A stretch of 64,000 nucleotides of DNA, taken from assembly GCF_000711245.1 (NCBI RefSeq), contig NZ_JOMH01000001.1:1916830-1980829 (forward strand). The letters run 5' to 3'. Under the pieces are notes generated by a model, which was not told where the DNA came from, did no database searches, and saw only the letters and a list, made by a program, of their open reading frames with translations. Shown in pieces: positions 21,703-31,386 of the stretch (position 1 is its first letter; every line of letters starts with the position of its first letter). The position numbers and the translations under genes were made by a program. Origin of the DNA: Polycyclovorans algicola TG408. GTDB taxonomy: Bacteria; Pseudomonadota; Gammaproteobacteria; Nevskiales; Nevskiaceae.

Positions 21703-22559
21703 TGCGCCGTCACCGTGCCCGAGCGTGGCGGCTGGCCGCGCTGCTGGGCTGGGTCGTGCTAGCCGGCCCGGCACAGGGCGCGCCGGCGGCCGAGACGCCG
21801 TGCTATCAGCAATGCCCGCAGGTCAATGGTTTTCTGGCGCAGCGGGCGATGACCACGCTCGACAACGATGGCTTTCGCATTGGCTGGTCCAGCGGTCGCC
21901 GCAGCGCGCTGTGGGTCGCCTACCAACTGGTGCCCGGCGATGACCGCCGCGATGTCGATCCGCGCCCCAAGGGCTACACGGTCGACTCTCGCACCCGGCC
22001 GGCGGTGCGCAGCGAGTCGTACCGTGGCACCGGCTTCGACCGCGGCCATTTGGCGCCCAATGCCACCGTGTCGCGGTTCTTCGGCGCCGAGGCCCAGCAG
22101 CAGGCCATGCACATGAGCAACATCGCGCCGCAGACGCCGCGCCTCAACCGCGGCACCTGGCAGCGGCTGGAGATGGCCGAAGTCGACATCTGGTTGGCCG
22201 GCGCGCAACGCGTTTGGGTGGTGACCGGACCGATCTGGCCCAAGCGACCGGCAAAGCTTGCGGGCGGGCTGCCGGTGCCGGACGGCTATTACCGCATCTG
22301 GGTGCGCGAGCGCGACGGTCGGGCGCCGACGGTGACCGCATTTCGCGTGCCGCAGATCGTTTGCGGTGACGAGCCGCCGCGCTATTTCCGGGTGCCGGTG
22401 GCCGATGTCGCGCGCGCCGCCGGGCTGGACTTCGGCCCCTTGCAGAACCTCGATGAACCCGAGCTCACGGTCGCCGAGCGCGACGCCATGGATGAATTGC
22501 CGCTGCGCTATGCACGTGATTTTCAGAAGACGCCACGGCCGGATGGGTGTGTGCGCTAG
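21702..22559 (+). CDS. Secreted DNA/RNA non-specific endonuclease
   Basis: A 285-residue His-Me (beta-beta-alpha metal) endonuclease. The active-site motif DRGHLAPN (113-120) includes the general-base histidine, and the Mg-binding asparagine is in MHMSNIAPQTPRLNRGTW (about 136-153). Residues 1-26 form a signal peptide (RAWRLAALLGWVVLAGPAQG), followed by a cysteine pair. It should act in the periplasm or outside the cell. Its ATG overlaps the cysG stop (TGATG), which suggests co-translation, an unusual partnership. A longer in-frame upstream reading lies inside cysG and is not supported. Confidence 0.9.
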   Translation: MRRHRARAWRLAALLGWVVLAGPAQGAPAAETPCYQQCPQVNGFLAQRAMTTLDNDGFRIGWSSGRRSALWVAYQLVPGDDRRDVDPRPKGYTVDSRTRPAVRSESYRGTGFDRGHLAPNATVSRFFGAEAQQQAMHMSNIAPQTPRLNRGTWQRLEMAEVDIWLAGAQRVWVVTGPIWPKRPAKLAGGLPVPDGYYRIWVRERDGRAPTVTAFRVPQIVCGDEPPRYFRVPVADVARAAGLDFGPLQNLDEPELTVAERDAMDELPLRYARDFQKTPRPDGCVR

Positions 22560-22604
22560 CGCTTGGGTGCTTCAGTCGTGTCGACTGATGGGGTGACCCG
22601 TTTG

Positions 22605-23154
22605 GGTTGCAACGCCCTCATCCCTCTTTGATGGGCTTGTTGGCCGGGACTGCCCCCGGCGGGGCACTCACTTTCTTTTGCAGAAAAGAAAGTAAGCAAA
22701 GAAACCTGCCCTACTGCCGTGCCCCGCTGACGCGGGGTGCCCTGCGCTTCTCGCAGCGGAGGGGATTCGCGCTAACTCGCTTCGCTCAGACAAGCGCGAA
22801 TCTGATCCCTCCGCTGCTGCGATGCTCGGCCCGGCAGAAGGGGGCTGGAACAGCGAGAAGCAAAAGCAACTGCAGCTACGGGGTGTTGCTTTGGCTTTTC
22901 GGCTTTTGACGTTCTCCCCTTTGTTCCGGCCGAGCATCGCAGCAAGCGGCGAAAAGGCGGGCGCTTGTCTGAGCGCAGCGAGTTTGCGCCCGCCCGCCGA
23001 TTGCGAGAAGCACAGGGGACTTTGGGCGTCAGCCCAAAGCCGGAACGTAGGGCGCCCTCTTTTGCTTACTTTTCTGGGCGACAGAAAAGTAAGTGCCCCG
23101 CCGGGGGCAGTCCCGGCCAACAAGCCCTTCAAAGAGGGATGAGGGCGTTGCAAC
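22605..23154. repeat. Large palindromic repeat, copy 1 (about 550 bp)
   Basis: The outer arms are inverted copies: GGTTGCAACGCCCTCATCCC near 22605 pairs with the matching sequence ending at 23154, and the arms run on through the GGCCGGGACTGCCCCCGG block. Inside are nested hairpins: ACTTTCTTTT/AAAAGAAAGT (22670-22693), GATTCGCGCT/AGCGCGAATC (22764-22802) and GGCGGGCGC/GCGCCCGCC (22956-22994). The loops of the latter two are complementary (AACTCGCTTCGCTCAGACA against TTGTCTGAGCGCAGCGAGTT). No coding sequence is supported. It fills the gap between the convergent nuclease gene and dxs. A second copy is at 47360-47905. Confidence 0.85.
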
Positions 23155-23232
23155 CGAACCCTGGGCAGGCTGGACCCACGCAACTGACGCCAGCGCTGCG
23201 GCCAACAAGCACACCCCTAAATCGACACCACG

Positions 23233-25113
23233 CTACCCAATCTTACGTAGCGCGCCCTGGTCCATGTCCTTGGCGCGCAGGCGCTTCTGGATGCTGCGCA
23301 GTACGCCGCTGGCATCAAGTCCGCAGGAAGCCAGCAGTTCTTCGCGGCCGCCGTGTTCGATGAACTGGTCCGGCAACCCGAGGTTGAGCACCGCCACCTG
23401 TTGGTGATGGGCCACCAGCACCTCATTGACGGCCGAGCCGGCGCCGCCGCAGCGGACGTTGTCTTCGAGGGTGACCAGCAGGTCGTTTTCTTGAGCCAGG
23501 TCAAGGATCAGCTCGATGTCCAGCGGCTTGACGAAGCGCATGTCGGCCACTACCGCGTCGAGCAGCTCTGCGGCCTCCAGTGCCGGGGCCACCATGCAGC
23601 CGAAGGCCAGCAAGGCGACGCGCGGCTGGCGGCGACCGAGGGCTTCACGGACGATGCGGCCCTTGCCGAGTTGCATCGGGCGCGGCGGACTCTCGACCAA
23701 CACGCCAGGCCCGGCGCCGCGCGGATAGCGCACCGCGCTGGGGCCGTCGTGGGCGACGCCGGTGCTGAGCATGCGCGCGCACTCGTTTTCGTCGCTGGGT
23801 GCCATCACCACCATGTTGGGGATGCAGCGCAGGTACGACAGGTCAAAGCTGCCGTGGTGGGTGGCGCCGTCGGCGCCCACCAGACCGCCGCGGTCGATGG
23901 CGAACACCACCGGCAGGTTCTGGATGGCGACATCGTGAATCAGCTGGTCGTAACCGCGCTGCAGAAAGGTTGAATAAATCGCACAAACCGGCGTCATGCC
24001 CTCGCAAGCCAAGCCGGCAGCCAGGGTCACCGCGTGCTGCTCGGCGATACCGACGTCGAAATAGCGCTCCGGGAACTGTTGCGCATAGCGGACCAGGCCC
24101 GAGCCTTCGCGCATGGCAGGCGTGATCGCAGTCAGCTTCGGATTACGCGCCGCCTCGTCGCACAGCCAGTCGCCAAAGACCTCGGTGTAGCTCGGGCTGC
24201 CCGCCGCCTTTTTCGCCGGGAACTGGCCGGTGACGGGGTCGAACTGCGACACCCCGTGGTACTTGATCGGATCCACCTCGGCAGGGTCGAAACCCTTGCC
24301 CTTGACCGTGAGCACGTGCAACAGCTGCGGGCCCTTGAGCTGCTTGAGCTGATCGAAGGCGGCGGTCAGCGCGACCACGTCGTGACCATCAATCGGCCCG
24401 TGGTAAGCCACCCCCAGGGTGCGGAACAGCGCGCCAGGCTCATCAAGGCGCACCTCATTGACCTCGGCGTCCTGTGGCAGGCGCTGCAAATGTGGGCTGA
24501 CCAGCCCCAGCCGCTGCACCAGCCGCGCGGTGTGATTGCGCATGCCGCCCACGTTTTCCGAGATCGACATGTCGTTGTCGTTGTAGACCACGATCAGGTC
24601 GGTGCCGGTGTGGCCGGCGTGGTTCAGCGCCTCGTAGGCCATGCCGGCGGTCATGCCGCCGTCGCCAATCACCGCAACCGCGCGGCGGTCCTCGTGCTTG
24701 ATGCGCGCGGCTGCGGCCATGCCCAGCGCGGCCGAGATGCTGGTGGAGGAATGGCCGACGCCAAACGCGTCGTACTCACTTTCTTCGCGGTGGCAAAACG
24801 GCGCCAGCCCGTGCAGGCGACGAATGGTGTCGAGCCGTGCACGACGGCCGGTGAGCATCTTGTGGGGATACGCCTGATGCCCCACGTCCCACACCAGCCG
24901 GTCGTACGGGGTGTTGAAGCTGCGATGCAGGGCAATGGTCAGCTCCACCGTGCCCAGATTGGCGGCGAAGTGGCCACCGACGCGCCCGAGCGTTTCGATC
25001 AGGTGGCGTCGCAGCTCAACCGCCAGCTGCGGCAAGGCATCGGCGGGGAGTTTGCGGAGATCCTGCGGGGTCTCGACGTGGCCCAGCAAGGTGTAGCCCG
25101 GCGTTTCGCTCAT
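23233..25113 (-). CDS. dxs: 1-deoxy-D-xylulose-5-phosphate synthase
   Basis: A 626-residue thiamine-diphosphate enzyme. Landmarks are the [13 protein letters not shown] segment (near 70), the GDG thiamine-binding motif in [20 protein letters not shown] (about 145-165), the [17 protein letters not shown] active-site block (about 355-372) and the C-terminal transketolase domain. It condenses pyruvate and glyceraldehyde 3-phosphate in the first step of the MEP isoprenoid pathway. The ATG at 25113 follows a GGAAGGATGACAGG-like region; the upstream extension is not conserved. It is the last gene of xseB-ispA-dxs. Confidence 0.95.
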   Translation of the reverse strand: MSETPGYTLLGHVETPQDLRKLPADALPQLAVELRRHLIETLGRVGGHFAANLGTVELTIALHRSFNTPYDRLVWDVGHQAYPHKMLTGRRARLDTIRRLHGLAPFCHREESEYDAFGVGHSSTSISAALGMAAAARIKHEDRRAVAVIGDGGMTAGMAYEALNHAGHTGTDLIVVYNDNDMSISENVGGMRNHTARLVQRLGLVSPHLQRLPQDAEVNEVRLDEPGALFRTLGVAYHGPIDGHDVVALTAAFDQLKQLKGPQLLHVLTVKGKGFDPAEVDPIKYHGVSQFDPVTGQFPAKKAAGSPSYTEVFGDWLCDEAARNPKLTAITPAMREGSGLVRYAQQFPERYFDVGIAEQHAVTLAAGLACEGMTPVCAIYSTFLQRGYDQLIHDVAIQNLPVVFAIDRGGLVGADGATHHGSFDLSYLRCIPNMVVMAPSDENECARMLSTGVAHDGPSAVRYPRGAGPGVLVESPPRPMQLGKGRIVREALGRRQPRVALLAFGCMVAPALEAAELLDAVVADMRFVKPLDIELILDLAQENDLLVTLEDNVRCGGAGSAVNEVLVAHHQQVAVLNLGLPDQFIEHGGREELLASCGLDASGVLRSIQKRLRAKDMDQGALRKIG

Positions 25114-25210
25114 GTCGGAAGGATGACAGGTTGAAGCGCCATTATCGTGCACAGCGCCGGTGCGGTACACAGCCGGGCGACGACGACCGGTGGCGCTGAA
25201 GTGAGTGGCA

Positions 25211-26098
25211 TCAGTGGCGGCGCTGCCGGATGGTGTCCATCAAGTCTAGCAACGCTGCGGGTTGCCGCAGTCTCTGCGCGGCATCCTGGGCGCGATCAAA
25301 GGCGATGTTGGCGCGGTCTCGGGCGGCAGCCAGGCCCAGAAGGCTGACAAAGGTTTGCTTGCCGTCGCGCGCATCCTTGCCGGCGGTCTTGCCCAGTTCG
25401 GCGGTGTTGGCGTCCACGTCCAGTACGTCATCCTGAATCTGATACGCCAGCCCCAGCGCGGCGCCACAGGCGCTGAGCGCATTCTGCTCGGTGGGTGATG
25501 CGGCGGCGGCGATGCCGGCCATGTCGAAGCAGGTTTGAATGAGCGCGCCGGTCTTGCGGTGATGCAGGGTGGTCAGGGCCTCCAAGGTCAAGGGCGTGTC
25601 GCCACCAGTCTGTGCGGCAAGATCCAGCACCTGGCCGCCGACCATGCCGCGTGCGCCGGCGGCGGCGGCCAGGCAGGCCACCAGGCGGATGCGGGTGTCG
25701 GCATCCAGCGCCTCATCGGCCGCCAGCACCTCGAAGGCCAGCGTGTTGAGCGTGTCGCCGACGAGAATGGCGGTGGCCTCGCCAAAGGCCTTGTGCACCG
25801 TCGGCTGGCCGCGCCGCAGGTCATCGTTGTCCATTGCCGGCAGGTCGTCGTGGACCAGCGAGTAGGCATGTGTGAATTCGACGGCCGCTGCCACGGCATC
25901 CAGCCGTTCCGCTGTTGCGCCCACGGCGCCGCCGCTGGCGTAGACCATCAGGGCCCGCAGCCGCTTGCCGCCGGCGCTGGCATAGCCCAAGGCTTCGACA
26001 AAGCGCCGGCTGGCCTCGTCGTCTGGGGTACTGCGCGCCAGTGCCTGACGCAGTGCCCGCTCGACGCGCGTGACCCAGGCCTGCGGCTCGGCGGTCAT
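25211..26098 (-). CDS. ispA: Polyprenyl (farnesyl/geranyl) diphosphate synthase
   Basis: A 295-residue trans-prenyltransferase. The first Asp-rich motif [17 protein letters not shown] is at about 84-100, the second ([11 protein letters not shown]) is near 218-228, and GGKRLRA at 43-49 is typical. It extends isoprenoid chains to farnesyl diphosphate. Gene order xseB-ispA-dxs is standard in gammaproteobacteria. Its start overlaps the xseB stop by four bases. The chain length of the product cannot be fixed from sequence alone, but the residues before the first motif ([10 protein letters not shown]) suit farnesyl synthases. Confidence 0.94.
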   Translation of the reverse strand: MTAEPQAWVTRVERALRQALARSTPDDEASRRFVEALGYASAGGKRLRALMVYASGGAVGATAERLDAVAAAVEFTHAYSLVHDDLPAMDNDDLRRGQPTVHKAFGEATAILVGDTLNTLAFEVLAADEALDADTRIRLVACLAAAAGARGMVGGQVLDLAAQTGGDTPLTLEALTTLHHRKTGALIQTCFDMAGIAAAASPTEQNALSACGAALGLAYQIQDDVLDVDANTAELGKTAGKDARDGKQTFVSLLGLAAARDRANIAFDRAQDAAQRLRQPAALLDLMDTIRQRRH

Positions 26099-26322
26099 TC
26101 GTCGTCGCTGGGCCGCGTCAGGGTTTCGACCCGCTGGGTGGCGGTATCGAGTGCGCCACGACAGCGCTGGCTGAGCGCCATGCCCTGCTCGAACAGGGCA
26201 ATGGACTGGTCCAGCGGCAGGTCGGACTGCTCCAACTGCTGGACCAGCGCTTCGAGCGTCTTCATGTCGGTTTCGAACTGGCTGACCGGATCATCCGGTG
26301 CGGCATCTTTGGCTTTGGTCAT
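26095..26322 (-). CDS. xseB: Exodeoxyribonuclease VII small subunit
   Basis: A 75-residue, mostly helical protein with the XseB pattern FETDMKTLEALVQQLEQSDLPLDQSIALFEQGM (about 12-45), which forms the helical hairpin that binds the XseA subunit. The complex degrades single-stranded DNA. It is the first gene of the xseB-ispA-dxs unit and overlaps ispA by four bases. Confidence 0.93.
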   Translation of the reverse strand: MTKAKDAAPDDPVSQFETDMKTLEALVQQLEQSDLPLDQSIALFEQGMALSQRCRGALDTATQRVETLTRPSDDE

Positions 26323-26337
26323 GGCATATGGCTGAGG

Positions 26338-27888
26338 TCAGGGCGCTGCGCGACCGCGCCATTGCACGGCGTACAGATCGTGGCGGCGGTCTTTGCGGTT
26401 TTGCACGGACCCATGGGCGCGGGCGGTTTTCAACGCGGCGAGATCGAGGTCGGCAAACGCGATCATCTCAACATTGGGGGTGGTGTCGGCGGCCACACCG
26501 TCACGGCCGAACGGAAAATCGCACGGCGTGATGATCGCGCTCTGGGCGTAGTGGATGTCCATGTTGTGAACGCGCGGCAGGTTGCCGGTGTTGCCCGAGG
26601 TGATGACGTAAATCTGGTTTTCGACCGCGCGGGCGTGAGCGCAGTAACGCACTCGAAGGTGGCCGTTGCGCTCTTCGGTGGAATAGGGCACGAACAGGAT
26701 ATCGGTCCCTTGGTCAACCAGATGTCGGGTAAGCTCGGGGAATTCACTGTCGTAACAGACCAGCACGCCGATGGTGCCGCAGTCGGTCTGGATGGCGCTC
26801 ACGTAATCGCCGCCCTCGACCTGCCACCAGTAGCGCTCGGACGGCGTCGGGTGGATTTTGGGCTGCTCGTAAACCGAGCCGTCACGCAGAAACACGTGGG
26901 CGAGGTTGAGCAGGCGTCCGTCCTCCTGCACGGCCGGGTGACTGCCGGCAATGATGTTGACGTTGTAGCGCAGCGCCATTTCATGGAACAGCGCTTCCAG
27001 CCGGTCGTTGTATTCGGCCAGTTTCAGCACCGCCTCACGGGGTTTCAGCGGCTGGTTCTCGATCGACAGCAACTGCATCGCAAAGTATTCGGGAAACACC
27101 ACGAAATCGCACTTGTAATCGGACACCGTGTCGACAAAGTAGCGAACGATATCGGCGAACTCATCAAATGACCTGATGGCGCGCTGCAGGTATTGCACCG
27201 TGGCGACGCGCACCGTTGACGGACCGCGATCAGCCGCCGAATGGGCGCGCGTCACGTCCTGGCGGGCCTGCGGGTTGCGCCAGATCATGTGCGAGGCGGC
27301 GCCGCCAGACTCGGCGTCGGACTTCAGGTATTTCGGCAACACGCCCAGAAACTCGAAGCCCTGACGCAACTGAAAATTCATCACCTGGTCACGAATCTGT
27401 CCGGCGATCACCGCCCGGCAATACTCGCCGTGGCCGCCCACCTTCTTGGCGCGACGCGCATAGCCGGGCAGGCGCCCGCCGAAGACGATGCTCTCGAGTC
27501 CCAGTTCGACACACAGCTTGCGGCGCGCGGAGTAAAGGCGCTCGGCCAGCCGCCGACCACGAAATTCGGGGTCAACCGCAACCTCGTAGCCGTAGAGCAC
27601 ATCGCCGTCTTCATCGTGGGTCGAGCCAAAGCCGTTGCCGGTGATCTCGGTCCAGGTGTGCGGACGCATGGCCTCTTCCCGGGTGACGATGATGCTGGCG
27701 CAATAGCCTGCCACCACCCCGTCGAGTTCGGCCACGAGGTGGCCTTCCGGAAAGTGGTTGAGCTGGCCACGCAACTGATCAAGCGTGTAGCCGCTTTGCG
27801 GTGCATACGCTTTTTTCATCAGGCGCCGGATGGCAGCAATGTCGGCGTGCAGCGCCGGGCGAATCGTGAGCGAGCGGTCGCGCGCCAT
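26338..27888 (-). CDS. Bifunctional GNAT acetyltransferase / carbon-nitrogen hydrolase
   Basis: A 516-residue fusion. Residues 1 to about 200 are a GNAT N-acetyltransferase (EVAVDPEFRGRRLAERL near 95-111 is the acetyl-CoA binding region). Residues from about 220 are a nitrilase-superfamily domain with the catalytic triad candidates Glu in VVFPEYFAMQ, Lys near PKIHPTPSERYWW and Cys in IGVLVCYDSEFPE. Proteins of this layout are known in several proteobacteria; substrate is unknown. The chosen ATG at 27888 precedes the first GNAT strand; the upstream in-frame part has no family features. Confidence 0.88.
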   Translation of the reverse strand: MARDRSLTIRPALHADIAAIRRLMKKAYAPQSGYTLDQLRGQLNHFPEGHLVAELDGVVAGYCASIIVTREEAMRPHTWTEITGNGFGSTHDEDGDVLYGYEVAVDPEFRGRRLAERLYSARRKLCVELGLESIVFGGRLPGYARRAKKVGGHGEYCRAVIAGQIRDQVMNFQLRQGFEFLGVLPKYLKSDAESGGAASHMIWRNPQARQDVTRAHSAADRGPSTVRVATVQYLQRAIRSFDEFADIVRYFVDTVSDYKCDFVVFPEYFAMQLLSIENQPLKPREAVLKLAEYNDRLEALFHEMALRYNVNIIAGSHPAVQEDGRLLNLAHVFLRDGSVYEQPKIHPTPSERYWWQVEGGDYVSAIQTDCGTIGVLVCYDSEFPELTRHLVDQGTDILFVPYSTEERNGHLRVRYCAHARAVENQIYVITSGNTGNLPRVHNMDIHYAQSAIITPCDFPFGRDGVAADTTPNVEMIAFADLDLAALKTARAHGSVQNRKDRRHDLYAVQWRGRAAP

Positions 27889-27971
27889 TGAGTTCTCAGG
27901 GGGAAATTCGGCACCCAGTATCACCCAGGTACGCCTGTTTGAGGGCCAATTCGTGCTACATGCGAGGCGTT

Positions 27972-29150
27972 TCAGCTCAGCGGGCGGCGATAACCCCCGG
28001 GCACGCCGGTGGGCGACAGCACCACTTGCCAGAGCTGAACGGCCCGGGCGCGGAACGCCCCTGCGCACGACAGCAGGTAATACCGCCACATGCGCCTGAA
28101 CCGATCGCCGTAGCGCGCCGCAAAGCGCGGCCAGTGTTGGCGGAATTGCGCGTGCCAGGCCAACAGGGTGCGGTCGTAATCGGCGCCGAAGTTGTGGACA
28201 TCCTCGGTGACCCAGGCGGCGTCAACGCAATCGGTGATCTGCCCCAGGGTCGGCAACTGGCCGTTGGGAAAGATGTAGCGGTCGATCCAGGGATCGGTCG
28301 CCTCGTGGTGGCGGGTCTTGCCGATCGTGTGCAACAACATCAACCCGTCAGGCTTCAGTGCCCTGCGTGCGACGTCGAAAAACGCCGGGTAATTCTTGTT
28401 GCCGACGTGTTCGAACATGCCGATTGATGCCACGCGGTCAAAGCGGGCACCGGGCGCGACCTCGAAGCTGCGGTAGTCGGCCAGTTTCACGGTGACCGGC
28501 AGCCCTTGGCAGCGCTGTTGGGTCCACTCAGCCTGCGCTCGCGAGATGGTCAGGCCCACGCACTGCACGCCGTGATGCTCGGCCGCATGGCGCAGCAGGC
28601 TGCCCCAGCCACAGCCGATATCGAGCAGCCGCATGCCGGGCCTCAGCCCCAGCTTCTGGCAGACCAGTTCGAGCTTGGCGTTCTGCGCTGCATCCAGGGT
28701 GTCGGCGTCGGCCCAGTAGGCGCAGGAATACGCCATCGACTCGCCAAGCATGGCGGCGAAGAAGTCATTGCCCAAGTCGTAGTGCGCGCGGCCGACCACC
28801 CAGGCGCGCGCCCGGCTCTGCAGGTTGAAGAGGCGTGCGCGCAGTCTGGCCAAGGCCAGCACCGGGGGATGGACGGCGTTTTGCAGGCGTGCGGCGAGCA
28901 GGCGCTGGATCAGGCCGTCGAGCTGTTCGCAGTCCCAGTCGCCATCCATGTAAGCCTCGCCGAGCCCGAGGCTGCCCTGCGCGAGAATGCGCGCGGCGGC
29001 CCCCGGGCGATGTAATTGCAGGTCGAACGGGCGGGAGCCGTTGAGTGCGATGTCGGCACGCGCCAACAGCGCCGCCAGGCGGCGTTCGCCGGTGCCAGGC
29101 GTCCGTTGGGGCGGTGAAGGGGTGGATGGGGTGTCGTGGAAGTTCGCCAT
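27972..29150 (-). CDS. cfa: Cyclopropane-fatty-acyl-phospholipid synthase-like methyltransferase
   Basis: A 392-residue SAM-dependent lipid methyltransferase. The N-terminal region has LGLGEAYMDGDWDCEQLDGLI, the membrane-facing family signature. The SAM-binding site is LLDIGCGWGSLLRHAAEHHG (about 171-190), followed by GLTISRAQAEW and FDRVASIGMFEHVG. It transfers a methylene group to unsaturated phospholipid chains. The ATG at 29150 has a GGAGAG site eight to ten bases upstream. The gene is divergent from parE. Confidence 0.93.
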   Translation of the reverse strand: MANFHDTPSTPSPPQRTPGTGERRLAALLARADIALNGSRPFDLQLHRPGAAARILAQGSLGLGEAYMDGDWDCEQLDGLIQRLLAARLQNAVHPPVLALARLRARLFNLQSRARAWVVGRAHYDLGNDFFAAMLGESMAYSCAYWADADTLDAAQNAKLELVCQKLGLRPGMRLLDIGCGWGSLLRHAAEHHGVQCVGLTISRAQAEWTQQRCQGLPVTVKLADYRSFEVAPGARFDRVASIGMFEHVGNKNYPAFFDVARRALKPDGLMLLHTIGKTRHHEATDPWIDRYIFPNGQLPTLGQITDCVDAAWVTEDVHNFGADYDRTLLAWHAQFRQHWPRFAARYGDRFRRMWRYYLLSCAGAFRARAVQLWQVVLSPTGVPGGYRRPLS

Positions 29151-29364
29151 GACCGCTCTCCAGTGGGCCAACCGCCTCGACGGCCAGCATGGGTCCCGAA
29201 GTCACTGCCACACGGTGCTGAGGGTTGACCGTCTCGCAGTCACGGCCCCGACGTTAGGCACAATTGCCGCGTCGGGCAAGATGGCATCCCAGCTCGCTTG
29301 CCGCGAGGCCAAATTTTCCCGTAGCCTCCGCGCGCCCTGCCTCCACCGCTTTCCGGGTTATTCC

Positions 29365-31254
29365 ATGACCGATGTTCAAAGTTACGGCGCCAATGCCATT
29401 GAGGTTCTGCAGGGTTTGGACCCGGTGCGCAAGCGTCCGGGGATGTACACCGACACCCAGCGACCCAATCACCTGGCCCAGGAAGTCATCGACAACGCGG
29501 TCGACGAGGCGCTGGCGGGTCATTGCAAGAGCATTCAGGTCACGGTCTTCGAGGACGGCTCGCTGGAAGTTTCCGACGACGGCCGAGGCATGCCGGTGGA
29601 CCTGCACCCCGAGCACGGGGTGTCAGGGGTTGAGCTGATACTCACCAAGCTGCACTCCGGTGCCAAGTTCTCCAACAAGATGTACGGCTACTCCGGCGGT
29701 CTGCACGGCGTCGGGGTGTCGGTGGTCAATGCGCTGTCGACGCGGCTGGTGGTGACCGTCTATCGCGGCGGCAAGCAGCACGAGATGGCGTTTGCCAGCG
29801 GCAACAAGGCCGAAGAGCTGCGCGAAGTGGGCACCGTGGGGCAGCGGCGCACCGGCAGCACCGTGCGTTTCTGGCCTGACCCGAAGTATTTCGACAGTCC
29901 CAAGTTCAGCCTGCCGCGGCTCAAGCAGAACCTGCGCGCCAAGGCCGTGCTCTGCCCGAACCTGAAAATCAGCCTCGACGACCGCGTCCACGGTGAGCAG
30001 ATCACCTGGCTTTACGAAAATGGTCTGCTCGATTACCTGAAGGACGCGCTCGGCGATCTCGAAACCCTGCCGGCCGAGCCCTTCACCGGCTCGCTGAAGG
30101 CGGCGCGTGAAGAAGCCGAATGGGCGCTGGTGTGGACGGCCGGCGGCACCGAAGCGGTCGCCGAGAGCTATGTCAATCTCATTCCCACCGCCCAGGGCGG
30201 CACCCACGTCAATGGTTTGCGCACCGGACTGACCGAGGCCATCCGCGAGTTCTGCGAGTTTCGCAACCTGTTGCCGCGCGGCGTGAAAGTCACGCCCGAT
30301 GATGTGTGGAGCGGCTGTCAGTACGTGCTGTCGACCAAGATGCACGACCCGCAGTTTGCCGGGCAGACCAAGGAGCGCCTGAGTTCTCGCGAGACCGCAG
30401 CGTTTGTCTCCGGGACCGTCCACGACGCCTTTGGCCTGTGGCTCAACCAGCACCCGAACGAGGGCGAGCAGATCGCCCAGCTGGTGATCAGCAACGCCGC
30501 CGCGCGCCTCAAGCAGAGTCGCCAGGTGGTGCGCAAGAAAATCACCAGCGGCCCGGCGCTGCCCGGCAAGCTCGCCGATTGCGTGTCCACTGATCTGTCC
30601 CAGACCGAGCTGTTTCTGGTCGAAGGCGACTCGGCGGGCGGCTCGGCCAAACAGGCGCGCGATCGTGACACCCAGGCGGTGATGCCGCTGCGCGGCAAGA
30701 TTCTCAACACCTGGGAGTGTGATGCCAACGAGGCGCTCGCCAGCCAGGAAATTCACGACATTTCGGTCGCCATTGGCGTTGATCCCGGCAGTGCCGACCT
30801 GAGCCAGCTGCGCTACGGCAAGGTCTGCGTACTGGCCGACGCTGACTCTGACGGGCTGCACATCGCCACCTTGCTGTGCGCCCTGTTTTTGCGTCACTAC
30901 CGGCCCCTGGTTGCGGCTGGTCACGTGTACATCGCCATGCCGCCGCTGTACCGCGTCGATCTGGGCAAGCAAGTGTTTTATGCCCTGGATGGCGCCGAGC
31001 GCGACGGCATACTCGACCGCCTGCAGGCCGAGCACCCCAAGGCCAAGCTCAGCGTCACCCGCTTCAAGGGACTGGGCGAGATGAACCCGCTGCAACTGCG
31101 CGAAACCACAATGGCGCGCGACACGCGACGGCTGGTGCAGTTGACGCTTGACGAAGGGCAGTCCGACCAGATTGTCGACATGCTGCTCAACAAGAAGCGC
31201 GCCAGTGATCGCAAAGACTGGCTCGAGCGCGAGGGCAACCGCGCCAACGTTTGA
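29365..31254 (+). CDS. parE: DNA topoisomerase IV subunit B
   Basis: A 629-residue type II topoisomerase ATPase subunit. The GHKL ATP site includes EVIDNAVDEALAG (about 40-52), SDDGRGMPVD (near 70) and GGLHGVGVSVVNAL (about 111-124). The TOPRIM metal site appears as FLVEGDSAGGSAKQARDRDTQ and LADADSDGLHIATLL. Length matches ParE (about 630) and not GyrB. It partners ParC, whose gene follows after one small gene, to decatenate chromosomes. The start was taken at the ATG before TDVQSYGANAIEVL. Confidence 0.96.
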   Translation: MTDVQSYGANAIEVLQGLDPVRKRPGMYTDTQRPNHLAQEVIDNAVDEALAGHCKSIQVTVFEDGSLEVSDDGRGMPVDLHPEHGVSGVELILTKLHSGAKFSNKMYGYSGGLHGVGVSVVNALSTRLVVTVYRGGKQHEMAFASGNKAEELREVGTVGQRRTGSTVRFWPDPKYFDSPKFSLPRLKQNLRAKAVLCPNLKISLDDRVHGEQITWLYENGLLDYLKDALGDLETLPAEPFTGSLKAAREEAEWALVWTAGGTEAVAESYVNLIPTAQGGTHVNGLRTGLTEAIREFCEFRNLLPRGVKVTPDDVWSGCQYVLSTKMHDPQFAGQTKERLSSRETAAFVSGTVHDAFGLWLNQHPNEGEQIAQLVISNAAARLKQSRQVVRKKITSGPALPGKLADCVSTDLSQTELFLVEGDSAGGSAKQARDRDTQAVMPLRGKILNTWECDANEALASQEIHDISVAIGVDPGSADLSQLRYGKVCVLADADSDGLHIATLLCALFLRHYRPLVAAGHVYIAMPPLYRVDLGKQVFYALDGAERDGILDRLQAEHPKAKLSVTRFKGLGEMNPLQLRETTMARDTRRLVQLTLDEGQSDQIVDMLLNKKRASDRKDWLEREGNRANV

Positions 31255-31301
31255 CCGATAGGGGTCGGCGTCATCCGCAGGCTGACGCGGGTAGGTCAGC
31301 A

Positions 31302-31323
31302 GTGACGCCGTCTGGCGTCGTTT
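31302..31323 (+). terminator. Possible weak terminator after parE
   Basis: GACGCC (31304-31309), a four-base loop and GGCGTC (31314-31319) form a 6-bp stem followed by GTTTGC. The T run is short, so termination may be partial. It sits about 50 bp after parE. Confidence 0.35.
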
Positions 31324-31386
31324 GCGGATAGGCAGGACCGGCCCAGCCGCGCACTGTGGCGCTGCCCCTTGTCGACGGTCCTGCCC

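Noticed and set aside
22607-23183. Several 60-170-residue open frames on both strands of palindromic repeat copy 1 (and of copy 2 near 47368-47798)
   Set aside because: They follow the inverted repeat, have no ribosome sites or family matches, and the two copies do not keep any frame. They look like the spurious short hypotheticals that such repeats produce.
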